In this document: positions 46,401-60,400 of the stretch, one piece after another | Layout of the letters: every line of letters starts with the position of its first letter | Position numbering within the stretch: position 1 is the first letter of the stretch | Assembly (NCBI GenBank): GCA_903813345.2 | Contig: CAIIXF020000002.1 | Span: 8,207,555 to 8,271,554, forward strand | Direction: 5' to 3' | Source of the DNA: Owenia fusiformis | Taxonomy: Eukaryota > Annelida > Polychaeta > Sabellida > Oweniidae | Length of the DNA: 64,000 nt | Position numbers and translations under genes: made by a program | Notes under the pieces: model-generated | The model's input: only the letters and a program-made list of their open reading frames with translations | Told to the model about the DNA's origin: nothing | The model's database searches: none

Positions 46401-48370
46401 GTATGTGAGCGTTTAATATTTCGACCCCCGGGGATTACTGTATCGTTCTCAATTCGCTTCCCCTAAACCGCCTTACTATTACTTTTCGTATATCTTTGTA
46501 CCCAATCGGCGCAAAAGTAAACAGTACAAATGGGAGAACTAGTCTACAGAGGAAAATAGTCATAATCGAAGATAAAATCGTCTGGAATTGTTTGCAATAA
46601 CCTACCTGGACCTTTGTCATTAGTTTCTGAGTATTTTAATGAAGGAAACAAAATTGAGGATCAAATATTGACCACCTTTAATATACTACCCAACGTAACC
46701 TTCAAGTAGCCGGCTCAGACAAAAGTCTGAAGTAATACAACAATTGTAGTATCCTGTCGTTATTAATTGCTTTAAGTTTTTATCATCTTATAAGCAGTGT
46801 TAGGGGTCAATTATGTCCACAATATAATAATTGTACTATTAATCGATAACAAGTCAAGCGTGGCTAAATATCATTTTACCTATGAGAAAAAAAACATTTT
46901 TACAAGAATGAAAAATAGAAAAAACGAGGGATTTACAAGAATAAAGTCAACATGCATCTATTTATAAAATAATAAAGTTAGTTATATTTTAAAGGAAAAT
47001 CTATAATAGCCTTGAATAGGTGAATGGTTTCGACGAGTGCAATTATGGAAATCCGAAACTATTCAATTGATCCAGATACACAGTGTTCAAGCATGCGGAA
47101 AAACCAAGTTGATTGTGTATTAAGTGGATACATACAATCATAAGGAATCGATCCAAACGAAATTCTAAGATTTTTTGAGTTTCTTTTTATTAAATTGTAG
47201 AATTCTGATCCACTGGGTAAATATTCAGAGAGATGGATATGTTTAATCTTAATTATGGTATGTTGGTTTTAGTGTTTATTTTACGGAATTACGTTAGTTT
47301 TCCATAATTTTGTCTCAGTTCTGCAGTCTTAAGTTACCGATTGGACAAGTCATGTTTCCTGCTGATCCTCGTAAACCATGAATTTGATTGGTTGAGCTAA
47401 ACTTGAATGCAGTCGAGTTGCCATAGTGACTGTATTTTTTCGCTAGAATCAAGGGTGTTGTTATTGCCAATGACATCAGTGTCACGTTACAGACAAATTA
47501 GTGTTGATGTCATTTTTACGGTTACAACAGGCGATGTTGTGGATGTAATTATCTCGACAGGATAAGTGTATATTAATTTTCAAGCTAGCTCTGGGTATAT
47601 TTAACACCTGTGCACCTGTAAATCTTCAATTTACATGTTCGAGGACAAACATCTATTGATAGTGGGGGAAATGTTACAGTATTAACTACAATGTGATAAA
47701 GTAACATTAACAGACTTTGCCTCGTCAAATGATTAATTTTGACCCAAACGATAATTAGGATTACATCGTTTTGTATACGGATTGTGTACATCGATATATC
47801 TGTGTAAAGCAGATTACAGGTGCTTGGCAGCTTAGCACCGTTGTAAATTGGATATTTATTGCAAGTGGAAGCGAAACAATACTAAACAATGTTTGTTGCC
47901 CCTCATGAGAACTATAGCATGAATTATGGAGGAGAGTCGCTAACTAATACTCTATTATCCGTAAAAGCATCTCGATAAATATCTATATCGGATACTCTCT
48001 GAGAGTGTGATAAGTCAGATAGAGCTATGCAATGCATTTCCGTCAATGACACTAAGGTATTTTACTAAGGTTTGTACATACTCTGGGATTCAGCGATGCA
48101 ATTATTTAGACTGCATTAATTGCTGGAACTACAATATCTAGCATACACAGCGTCGACAGAGTATGTATACAGGCGTTCTTGTCAAGCAGTTAATTTTATG
48201 TGATTTTAGATGGGAAATATATAATATGTGTTCCGGCGTTTGGATGGAACGTTAGATGGAAAACGATTTGAACGTGTAGGATTGATACGATGATGGCGTG
48301 TTATCTTGGAACTCGAATGTATGTACTGTAACATTGCATTACTCAAGCACCAGAACAACTGTATTACACA
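43420..48370. other. Intergenic region upstream of the PPEF gene
   Basis: About 5 kb with no supported gene. Contains a G-rich element end at 44260-44432 (GGGGGAGCTTTTT repeated, CTGGCTACGGGCCTG), a GCATGCGC site at about 45661 and CTGCGCATGCGTGG near 46030. The frames 45905-46210 (plus) and 46435-46620 (minus) have no recognisable domain. Confidence 0.4.
45640..45700 (+). promoter_or_regulatory. Second copy of the aminotransferase promoter-like segment
   Basis: ATAGTTTATCAACACCTGGA, CGCATGCGCATTTTATA and CACTTTAAG parallel the aminotransferase upstream sequence at 31296-31345 (ATAGTTTATTCACGTCGGGG, CGCATGCGCAGTTTATA, TACTTTAAG) with matching spacing. It includes an NRF1-like CGCATGCGCA core. 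No gene follows it directly. Confidence 0.45.
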
Positions 48371-48416
48371 ATGGGGTGCGGAACTAGTAAATCCGGCATG
48401 AAACAATCAGAAAAAT
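48371..48416 (+). CDS. PPEF: PPEF exon 1: myristoylation signal
   Basis: ATGGGGTGCGGAACTAG encodes [15 protein letters not shown], matching the Gly2 N-myristoylation pattern (MG-x-x-x-S/T) with a palmitoylatable Cys3, as in vertebrate PPEF proteins. Donor AAAAAT/gtaagt, phase 1. It is too short for ordinary ORF finding and was recognised by motif and by phase agreement with the IQ exon. Confidence 0.8.
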
Positions 48417-51400
48417 GTAAGTAGCCTTTATTGTACAATCTTAAATAAAATCTAGGAGCGAATGTAAAGATGGGAAAAGTTGATGTGTAAAATATACCTA
48501 CTCGATTCAGATATAACTTATCTTACTATCCTACTGATTTAAGTTTACCTAATGGTGACAGGCGGTAAGATATTCGACATTTAGGCTAGTTAATGAAAGT
48601 AATCTCAATGAAATCGTGAAATATATTGTTGAACCCGCAGCAATACTAATACGATCGCTTGCTAAAATCTAACCGTTTTATTTACCGCCTGTTTATCAGA
48701 TCTGATGTGTAGTATTAATTCATTTATTAGATATTGATGCTGGCTTTTAATTTCTTTTCATATAACGTGCAATGCTAATTTACTGCATGCGTATTATATG
48801 ATGACTATACGTAAAGCAAATAATCCATTATTTAACATGTTTAACTGGGATCATTTTGATCTTTAAACTACAGAGTGAGCCACAAAATCAATACACAAGT
48901 TTAAAGATGATTGTAATTATGATGATTATCATTATTAAACGGTTCATAGTTAACTCGGATCCTATGTATTTTTGTATTTTTCATTAGTTTTAGCATTAAA
49001 ATGGTAGTAATATATAAAAAACAACATTAATCATGCCATGTATTATATGCCATTAAAGAGATAAATCACTATCTAATGATATGACACTATCGGAATGAAA
49101 AACCTTTGTTTTTGTGGGGTTAGAGGCTAAAATTGGCAGCTGTATCTTAAGTAGACGAATGCATCTATCATGTAAATACCTTATTCCCTCTTAATTTAGT
49201 TTTTCTTTGTATTAATTGTAGGAATTGTAATAGCTGGTTTAGGATTTCTCAATATCCAGAACCGATTATCACATAAATTATTATAATATTAAAAATTCTA
49301 AAACTTGGGTAAGTTTTCCTACCCATAGTAGCTAGAAATTAATTACACCTTCATCCCCGGGGATGAGAAGGATGGATATAAAATATATCCTATGATTTCA
49401 AGTGGCATAATCTTATCAATGATTGGATATCGTTTATATATCGACCATCTCCACCAGTGAGTCCAAGGCAGATATGAACATCCCATAGTTATACCCTTGA
49501 AACATTACATACATATGAACGAATAACGTGTAAATATTCTATGAACATTTATCCATATATATAAGTCTATTTTTTATTGTTTGGGTATTATGTTATTTTT
49601 ATGATTATACTTTTAATAGAAGGCTTTTACCGCACATGCGCTCCACACACTACAGAACTAAAATTGATATGTCAACATTTATATTTTAGACAATGCCATA
49701 TTACCACATGCAGACATTTCGCCTAAAATTTCATTCGTATGATGCAAGACTCGACATTCACCAGTAAACTTGAAATAATTTGTCACCCACGGAGCAAATT
49801 AATTATTACTGCTTGATAAACGTAAATGGTAGCAGTGTCACATTGAGTTCTATAAGTATGAAAATAGCACGCCGTCTTGATATTTCAAGGTAACTCGTTT
49901 GAAAAGTGATGGCAGTGATTGAAATTACGATGTAAAGATAAAAACCGAAATGAAATATTTGTAGATTTCTTTGAAAATCTAAGAATTATCACATATAGAA
50001 TTTTTCGTAAAAAAGAAATATAATATTTGAAACACAACTATTATTCGAACTTGTGATCGGACATAAGTATGCTGTATACTTCAAGGTAATAAAGTAATAT
50101 CATACTAATGTTCGATCATAAGTTCGAATAATGTTGCGTTTCAAATATTAATTGTATGACATACACGAGACCAATAAAAATGGTACAAGGGGGAATCGGA
50201 CCTGCAGGCCTTACTATTTATACATGCTTTTTCTGTTTTGGAAATTCGATATGTAATGTATATTTCTTAGTTGTTCAAAGAAATCTACAGTGTGTCTCAT
50301 AAAAATGTTACGCTTACAAAAAGTTCAATATCTTTCACAATTTTGACCTTTCACCTAAGATATACTTTGGATACCAAAAGGCAAATCTTTCTCGAATAAT
50401 TTGACACCAAAAGATTCAAAATTGTCCTTGATTGGCTCTACAGGACAGATTTTAGTGTCCCATGGTAAAATCTGACTTGCAACAACGTCTAAGTGATTTG
50501 ATGGACCAAATGACAAAAGAGGACGTTTCTTAAACATTTAACTTTCTTCTGAGTAGAAGCTCGATCTTTAACTGAGTCATTCTGTAATTTTTCTATCTGT
50601 CTTACATATGATCATCGGGTCTATCCAAATAAACATGTGGTCCCCTCAACATGTTCTCCAAAGCAAATCTGAGGTGCCATTGCCCATGCGCAAATGCATT
50701 GTAATATCACATTGATGCCGTCAATTATTTTTGCAGAAGTTCATTTAGGTCAGTTTGTGATGCTGTAAAGCGCTTTCAGAGGCCCTTCAAAAAATCAAGG
50801 GTGTAAAGTGGGATGACCCTGGGGGCCAATCCATTGAGTAATTCGATGCTATTTTCTTATTTCCAAAGAGTTCTACTAAACATTCTGCCACAGGCCTTTG
50901 CATCATCTCATTGCTATCATACGTAACAAAATTGAGCACTCTGACAATGAAATATTGTATTTCTATCCAGGAAAGAAACAACTGGATCATTGATCATATC
51001 AAGATATCACTGTCCACAGCATTCGCACCAAAAAAGAATTGATCACCACATGTCCAACCACTGAGAAGTCAAATCAGATTTCACATGCGTCTATAAAATC
51101 TGTCCTACGCAGCCAATCATGGACGGGTTTTGCATCTGATGGTGTGGATTTATTCAAGAAAGACTGGTCTTTCGGTATCTAAGTATATGTTAGAGGAAAA
51201 GTCAAAATCATCAAATATATTGAACTTTTTGTAAGTGTAACATTTTCTTGAGACACACTGTACAAATATTTCGCTGCAATTTTATCTTTATATCGTAATT
51301 TCAATCACCGCCATTAATTTGACTGTCATTCACCATTTATTAAGCAGTAAGAAATTAATTTGCTCCATGGCTGACAAATTATTTCAAGTTTCCTGGTGAA

Positions 51401-54400
51401 TGTCGAATCTCGCATCATACGAATGTAATTTTAGGCGATCTGTCTGCACGGGTGAATATGCCTAGTATCATATTATAATTGTAACCTGCATGTTGCCATG
51501 ACATATTGCTTCTGTTTTCTTAGAATAGTCCGTGAATAGTGCTTTGTCATCGCTGCTACAAATACACAACATTTGCATGCGATGCACTCATTTTCGAAAT
51601 TAAATTACACTCGAACGACACTGCTATAATGAAGTGGAATCATATTAAACATTTAAGTGTTAATGGTACCATAGAGCACCAAAATTCGTTTTTTCATAAC
51701 GTCCGAATCACGGTGTTTTTATATCGCCACCAAAAAGTGGTGACATCGGTGGTCTCCGTTTTTTGACGGCGGTTGGTGGTTGGCGATCGGCGTCTTTAAC
51801 AAATTCTTACAACTTTCAATAACTTTTATAAGTTCAAATTTGACTTTATATTTAAGATTTGACTTCCAATGACCTTTTCAAGGTAACAACCTTTTTAAAC
51901 TTGCTTCAAATTGACCTTTTTCAAAATCATCTACAAGTTCTCAATCGTTCAAATCTGACTATAAATTTGACATTCAATGACATTGTCAAAAACGATTTGA
52001 CCTTCGATGACATCCTCGAGGTCAAAAGTTTTTTTTCAACTTGCTTCAAATTGACCACTTTTTCAAAATCATCTACAAGTTATCAGAAGTTCAAATCTGA
52101 CTTAAGATTTGAGATTTGACCTTCAATGACTTTTTCAAGGTCAAAAAATGTCAAAAATGTCTTTTTTCAACTTCCTTAGCTTCAAATTGACCAATTCTTT
52201 CAAAATCATCTACAAGTTCTCAACAGTTCAAATAACTATAAATTTGACCTTCAATGACATTCTCAAGGTCAAAAAAGATTTGACCTTCAATGACATTCTC
52301 GAGGTCATAAAGGCCTTTTTTATCTTGCTTCAAACTGATAAATTTTTAAAAAAATCATCTACGAGTTCTCAGAAGTTCAAATCTGACTTTAGATTTGAGA
52401 TTGCACCTTCAATGGCCTTCTCAGGGTCACAAAAGGTATTTTTTCAATTTGTTTGAAATTGACCAGTTTATTTTTTTCAAAATCATCTACAAGTTCTCAG
52501 AAATTCAAATCTGACTTAAGATTGAACTTAAGATTGTAATATTGTGAGCAACTAAGTGGTGACATTTTGTCATGTTAATGCCTTGTATTTTGGTAATGGT
52601 TCCTGAAAATGGTAAAGGGGAAGAGGGGGGGGGAGGGTCATTCCTTTGTGTTCTCGATTTCTATTTCAAAGAATAAGATTTCATAAATACTTTAGGGGCG
52701 CTTGAAAAAATGCACTTTGATAAAATATTATTGTAGATTATTTTGCCGTTAACATTTTGTCGTTACTTTTGGAATCTGTTCGTAGTTATGGAATGTGCAT
52801 ACTTGCACCAAGACAATCTAATTAAACCACGTGTTAAACACTTTCTATGTAGCGCTAGCATCGAAATTGACTCGCACCGTTTCTTATATGTTAACTATAC
52901 TGTAATCCTAAATGGAACTTAGACTTTCGAAAGGTTGTGTTGTTCTGGTTTAATCCTTTTAAGCCGAAATCCGGACTGAATATTTCCTTAGCTTGCTAAG
53001 CTCGGAATCTTTTCTCCTCCTATGTATGTATGATAAGCTTAAGTCAAGTATCTGCAACATTGCAAGTCAATTCCGATGCAGTCTGCCTTGAGACAACGTG
53101 TACCAATGCTTCGAATCGATAAGTGTGTAACGTTGCTGTGAACGAGTAGCCTGCTTAGCCGTCGAAGCTTGACCTGTTGACCTTGACCTGCATACATTCA
53201 TCACCATAGATACCATTCCATATACTCGAACCATCAGTCATTAGCTGCTTATTTTAGACATCTCTCTGCACTACGTCATGCCATATTCGAGCCAGGCCAC
53301 AGGAAAAGGGGTCTTATCACAGATTTTTTCAATATTCTGATTTTTTGTTTATCTTAAAAAGCACAAAGAGACCTTTCAAATGAGCCATGGCTTGTGTCTC
53401 AACAATTTTTCCTTGCATATACAAACCAATATGTCAGATTTGAATTTAGCACATTTTCCTCTTAATCTTGGGCACATTTTGGCTCTGTAGGCACAATTTT
53501 AATCTTTGTGATAAGACCGGTTTTCCTATGGCCAGGCTCATTTTATGTTCTGTACTCTTTTTCCTTAGGAACCAACATTAGATCTCAGGAATTTATCCAT
53601 GATCAATTCGAGGATAAAAATGAAAAGCTATATTAGATCTAATGGTCGCTCCTTATTGTGTTTTTCTATCTATATTAGTGATTCTCAATCAAGCCCCAAC
53701 TGGAATAGTAAACGGCAAACGATCTGATAATAAAACCGAATCGCCTGACAAAAGAAACAATCCTGCAAGAGTTTCAAAGGCATCTAGGCTGAGCAAACTT
53801 TCAGAACTCATCCTGCGTAAAAGGTCTAGCATCAAGGATGGAGGTGTCGAAGTCAGGAGTAGAACATCGAAAATAACTCTTCGCGAGGTCGCGGATAGAG
53901 TCCGAAGGCAGTCAATGGTACGTCGGAGAAGTAGACAAAGCAGGGAAGAGGAGGTACAGAGACTTTATCCTGTAAGCAGTAATGAAAGTATGCATCAGTA
54001 CGTCCGAGATGGCCCTGCGAGTGTCGATTACACCGTTGAAAGACATAGGTCTCTTCATCGATGGGATACCCGGTCATCAAACGTAACAATCGGCACTACC
54101 CATAGCGCCTACGGCAGTCCGGAATCTTTACCATCTTGGTGCACTCGGCGATCTGGAGCAAGGTCACGGCGCTTCGGGTCAATGAGTAGTAAATCTACCC
54201 AATCGAATAAATCACACAGAGGTCAAAGGTCAGGTCATGCTTCGACGAGCGATGGCAGTGATTGGGGAGAAGATGAATTAGACGATGCCGAAAGCTACAA
54301 TTTTCGCCGGAAATATAAAGCAAAGGTGCATCACTATTACGAGCCACCTGTGCAAAGGTCTAATATAACAGGTTAGAATTATCACTCTGCTATACCCTAA

Positions 54401-57400
54401 CCCATAGAAATGCATAAGATACTCTGTTTGTCTCATCGTATTGTTTAGTATATTTTTGAAAGTACCTTACTAACATCTACCTGTCATCCGATAAACCATT
54501 CATAAGGAACAGACACATAAAAACAAATAACATAATCATTACTAATAAGCCAAAGGGTTGCTTATGAACACCAAATGCAGGGTATAGTAGAGTGATTATG
54601 CATGAGCAGCGGTAGTCGAATATATGATGCAATACTTGATTTAAATCTCTGCATGCCTTTAATTTTCTTCTCAATACGAAATACTTTACCTGGGTATTGT
54701 CTATTTCCTGCTTCGTCATAATTAAGAGCTTTATTGGCTACGTCTTGCTTCTCTATCAAAGGGCCTGCGTTGATCTATTTTCTATATGTGTGGGCATAAC
54801 TTGCCATTTCTGGCTTGTAATAACTCATTAATCATTTCATGTATCCTGTTTATACTGCCTTGAATGTACACCCCTCCACAAGTTTGAAAACTACGAGTCC
54901 CTATTGCAGCGTGTTAAATCTTGTTTTTATTAATGATTTTCAAATTTCCTTCAATCTCAACAGGTTTCAACTCTAAAACAAAATTGATAGATTTTTATAA
55001 TGTACCTATTCAGATAGCGTCTTATTCTTGCTCCAAAAAGGAAATTTCGATTTCGTAATATCAAGGGAGGGGTGTATCTTGTTGAAACGAATCCATCCTC
55101 CGTGCTTAGGATGTTTAACAGTGCAGTGGCGTCGCCTTCTGTTGGATAATTCTAGCACGTAAACGTATTAGGGTGTATTGACATATGAATATTGACATAG
55201 AATCAGCTGGAGATGAGAAATTTCATCGGGGTATTATTTCTCGAATACGCGAGTACAATAATCATGCCGCCTTTTTAGGTGTTTTGGTCAGTCGTCTGGT
55301 TAACCGAACATTATATTGAAAAGTAGTCGAATATAGGAGCATTTTTTCAAAAGAATTTTAATCTTAAAATTCTGTTTTTTACCATGCTTATTTTCTTAAA
55401 ATCAAAAATTGTTCAATGAAATATGAAAAAAGTATTACTTTTATGTTCAATTTTCCAAATCTTCTCATTATCAATATCTATTTTTTACGATACAATATTT
55501 GGTAAATGCGACCCTATTAACCCCCCCCCCCCCCCCAGGTGAAAGATCCTAATTTCCATTTTCTGAATAGATGACCCGAAACCGTTTATTTTTGATGCTG
55601 ATAATATCTAGGTGACATGTAGATGTCGTGGCCTTTATTTGGAATTTCTTATAGAATAGATGCCTTTTGAATTAAGCACAGGTGCCTGCTATTGTGATTA
55701 ATTTGGTTAGCTGTTTGGACTAAACGGATTATCTTCACCTCAAACAGTGTCGATGAGGCTCTTTGTCAAGGGAGAAGAATGAATATATTCTAAAAGGGTG
55801 ATCATCTTACCTTCTAATGGTCTTGAAATTTCTTCCCAACAATGTTAGCAGACTTCGGCAACATTTCAAAACAAATATTTCATATTATTGAGATGATGGT
55901 CGGCCATAGAATGAGTTGATTGTTTTGTTATACCATTATTAGACACTAGTTGAGTTAGAAATCAATGTTAATATTGTTTTCAGCTATGAAGGCGGCTTTA
56001 CTGATACAAAAATGGTACAGGCGCTATCAGGCGCGATTGGAGGCCAGAAGAAGATGTACGTGGAACATTTTTCAGTCAATTGAATACTCTGGCGAACAAA
56101 ACCAATTAAAGGTAAGATTACAAATTGCGATCGATGCATCCAGAACGACCCACGATTCTTTTTATTGTCAGGTGCATTTTTCAGTCAGGGGGGTGCACCC
56201 ATCGCACCCCCCCCCCCGCCGGTTACGCCTATGCATGAATATCAATGGAGAGGGGAACAGTTATTACAAGGACCGAGTTATCTGTATAAAACAGCCCTAC
56301 ACAGTCATGCGATAATGTTTAAATAGTTGGTGCCTCATCAGAATGCTTTCCGATGGTACTTATTCATTAATCAACGTCTTTGTAAAGTGTTGCAGTGGCA
56401 TGTTTACGATCTATTAGTGCCAAAATTATATAAATGCTAATGGGTTGATAATGTAATAATTATGGCAGAGTAGGTGTGTATTTGTATGATCTATAATCTG
56501 AATTATCTACAATGTTCCATACAAAAGTGCAAATGTCTTTGTGATGTAAATTATTAATGCGAGTATTTGTTCCTTCTGTTGATGCAAGAGTTAAAGAACA
56601 TGCGTAATGGTGAATATTTGATTTAAGACACAAGGCTTTAGTAGCTCCACCTTATAACACTTTGGAAGTCGAAGATAGAGTATTGCCCATGCTGATCGTA
56701 TTTGGTACATCAATCCTACACATTTGGTGGAAGGGCATTTGCTTTTGATAATCTCTCATAATCTAAAGAATTTGAGAGCTGGTCTATTCCGAGGAATAGT
56801 ACTGGCTCTGGATTCCATTAATGGAAATTTCGACATAATTTAAGTCTCCACGGGGACAATATACTATTTTATGACATTGCATTATGTTTCATCCATTAGA
56901 CGTCATTATATCAATGATGTCAGGTTTGATGTTCTTTAGAGATCAGATTGTAGATATTTTGCGAAATTGTATTTAAGCTCATTAAATCTTTTGTGGGCTC
57001 ATTACTCATAAACTTGTGAAGGTGATTTACTGGATCTTCGACTTCCATGATGATTATAACTGAACACTGTGGATTAAAATGGATCTACCCGAGGCGTATT
57101 TACTCAGAACGCAGGGCTCCAGAAATCATCTACTGTGTTCCTTCCTCCTTATGGAAGGAGGTATACGTTCTGGAGGCCTGTTTTTGGAGGATGGAGGCGT
57201 TGGAATAAAATACAAAATGTGCGAAATCAATGTACATGTAAGGTCAATTATACAACGACAATTAGTAACCTAAAATACAGTACATTTGAACATGCTCCGA
57301 GCCATTTGGGAATGGGTAATTACAGATATACATACGTGACATCATACAATGTTCTTCTTATGCCTGCATTACCGCATCCTTGGTCCAAAGGTATTCAAAT

Positions 57401-60400
57401 TTATTCCGCATGAGCTGCCTGTGACAATGTACACCCGATCTTGAAGGATGGTATGACCGAGCCTTGTGTATCATCTGTACCTATACAGGTTGGGCCAAAA
57501 ACCAATACCATTTAGAGATGAATGATTCATTTGATATATCTTAACCATGCCATGTAGTATATGTCATTTTAAAGATTTTTTCCTAACAATATGACACCAT
57601 TACCATCCAAATTTTCATTTTCCTTTTTTGGTAGTTTATGACATCCCTGGTGTTAATTTTAACTCCAACGTGTAATTTCAATCGGATGGTGTCATATTGT
57701 TAAAAACAATTTATCTTTAATATAAAATAATATATAAAACATGTCATGATATAACAAATGTCGTATGATATTTATCTTTAAACGTCGGTATTGTTTTTTG
57801 TCCCACTCTGTAATTACTGATGATGGCACTAGCTAGATTATATGCTACCGATTATATACTAGTATAGTATTACACGGCAATATATCCATGATAACACTTA
57901 ATTGTAACTATCATCATCAGATGAGCCTATTAGATATATCAAAGAAGTTACATTCATGATGGTGTCTCAGAATTTCTTATGAAACAGAAGGGAATATTTC
58001 TAATTTATCAGTCTCTCTTTTTTATCTAAAGCTTTTGAGAGATAGGATGGACGATGGATCCCTTAATGGAAGGATACGATATGTGAAAAAATGTGATTTT
58101 GATCAAATGTTCTTGGCTTGGTTAGTGGTTATTCTCTGATTGCATTGGAGGTGTTTTCTTTTCCCTGTATTCGCATATATGTTTTTACCCGTTGATGGTA
58201 ATTTGCCTGTGATTGGTATTATATATGTATTGAGGTTCATAGACCTACACTGAGTGTCTGGGTCCGTCCGTTAATAGTGATGGGGCAAATTAAACCTTGT
58301 ATTTGTATGTCCGTGATCCGTGTATGGCCAACTATAGTATCTATTTCATCTTTGATCCTCATAACTCAAATCGTCTCGGTTTTCGAGAAATCATTATTGT
58401 TGATGTAAACTCGCTCTTATTCATACCCAATGAATTAATATATAATATATATAACGATTGATTGAGGAATCTCAGTCGGAGTCTTGGTGTACATTAATTA
58501 ATTAATTAATTAACTAACATGGCACCCATGTGGAAACTTCCTGACTGTAATAGTATATTGAACGTTATAAGTCTGTTTTGTAGAAACATAATACCTTCAG
58601 TTACATGTTATATTACATAGTATACCAGTTATCATTACTTATAACTTCCTTCATTTCATGTTATATTGTACATTACATTACAATGATTATGTAGCCTGGT
58701 ATTGGTCGTGTTGTTGTTCTTTGATGGTAAACAAAAAAACTAAAAATTACAAAACCTATCAAGTTTTAATACTAAAACAGTTCATATATTGTTTGTATAG
58801 TTTTATATCCTTTGGTAGTTTATCGACTATGAAAAATTAGTTTCTCAGAGTTAGCCAACATTTTGAAATTCTTAAATTTATTTAGCAAATGGATTCCTTC
58901 AAAGAAAACACGTTTTATTTTCAAGTAACGCTTTTAATAAATTGATGAACGAGCTTCTCAAAGATTTACACTAGTGTATATCTATTTCAATTCTGGAAAG
59001 TTTCATTTTATGTTTTCAGTTGTACAACTTCTTTGATGACATGCTGACACATCTGCAGATGAACCCAGAGTCTAATCAACAGTCCAACGTAGCGTCGAAC
59101 ATGTTATCTATATCGACACGACCACATGGTAATGATACGAGAAAATGGTAGTGGTTAGCCTGCATTTTAAATTTTTGGGGCTCACGTCCATTATGTTTTC
59201 AATTTGCACACATAGTAAGATATGCACATAAGATATGCACATGTGATATGCACATAAGCATTTTCTCACTCATCACATCGAGATAATTGTTGGATACCTA
59301 AATGAATGATATCTACTTTGAGGGGTTTCAGTATCCAAGTAAGTCGTTCGTCGACAAAATGATTAAGGCACCTGAACCCATTAGCTTGTTATAAAACACA
59401 AACACAAGACTGGCGTGTCGCCTTGTGCAGTTGCAATACTTCATGTCAGTCTAACACGCCATCGATGTATATAAACCAAATGGTTCAGAAAATGACATTG
59501 TACTCATTAGAGGGATTCAAGCTCCTCTTTAGAGAACTTGTACGTGGACGTGTCATATAATGATCCCCAGGGATTAGTGCCTCCCCTTCCAATCGTTTTC
59601 CCAGGGACCTTATTACATCTACTTCATTTTGCCGTTAATATGGCAAGTAAATACTGCGAATGAGAGAATTAATTCCTACAGGGCCATCATTCTACAGTTC
59701 ACGAATGAATATTTAAAATATGCAGAACTAGTATTAGTTCTTTTGATACTAATGTTTCCCTATCGTTTACAAGCATTTCTACCAGAAAAGAGGATGTCAT
59801 AAAAACATACTAATTCCCTTGCTTGTCGAAACAGGTCAGGGTTTATTGGAAAAGTCTATTAGAAAACATGTTTGATGCGACACTTAGCATTCCATCATAC
59901 ATCTGAGAACCAGGGGGTCATCATGGACTTCAAATAACTGGACATTAACAGAAACATCATAAAGTTACGAATTCTTTTTGTTCAACGTAATCACATTCGT
60001 TGTAGCATGTTGCTACTTGAATTACGAAAATAGATATTATTTTTCTAGAACCTCGACATGTGCTGATGTGCCTGAAGTCATTAGACACTCTTCCCTTGCA
60101 AACCATAATCCCAATCCGCATCAATAAATCTACTTTTTTAGAAAATGGTAGCAACAGCAATGCCGAAGAAGAATTGCTTAAGAATACTGATCCGAGCAGG
60201 GTGAAGGTGAATGCGATGTATAAAGGAGCAAAACTAACTGCCCCGATGACATCTGAACAGTTAACATGGCTAATAGAAGCCTATCGAAACAAAGAGGTAC
60301 TGAATGGAATTTTCTTTTTTATTCGTTTTGAGCCTGTACGAAAATAAGGTTGTACCCCAGAGAATATTTACCTCTTTTTTTGTGGTACCTGGGACTTGTC

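Noticed and set aside
46435-46620. 61-residue minus-strand hydrophobic frame
   Set aside because: It looked like a receptor fragment, but no motif could be confirmed and no neighbouring exons fit.
51859-52456. Two plus-strand frames of 86 and 102 residues
   Set aside because: Both arise from the degenerate TTCAAGGTCA repeat region and share its peptide periodicity.
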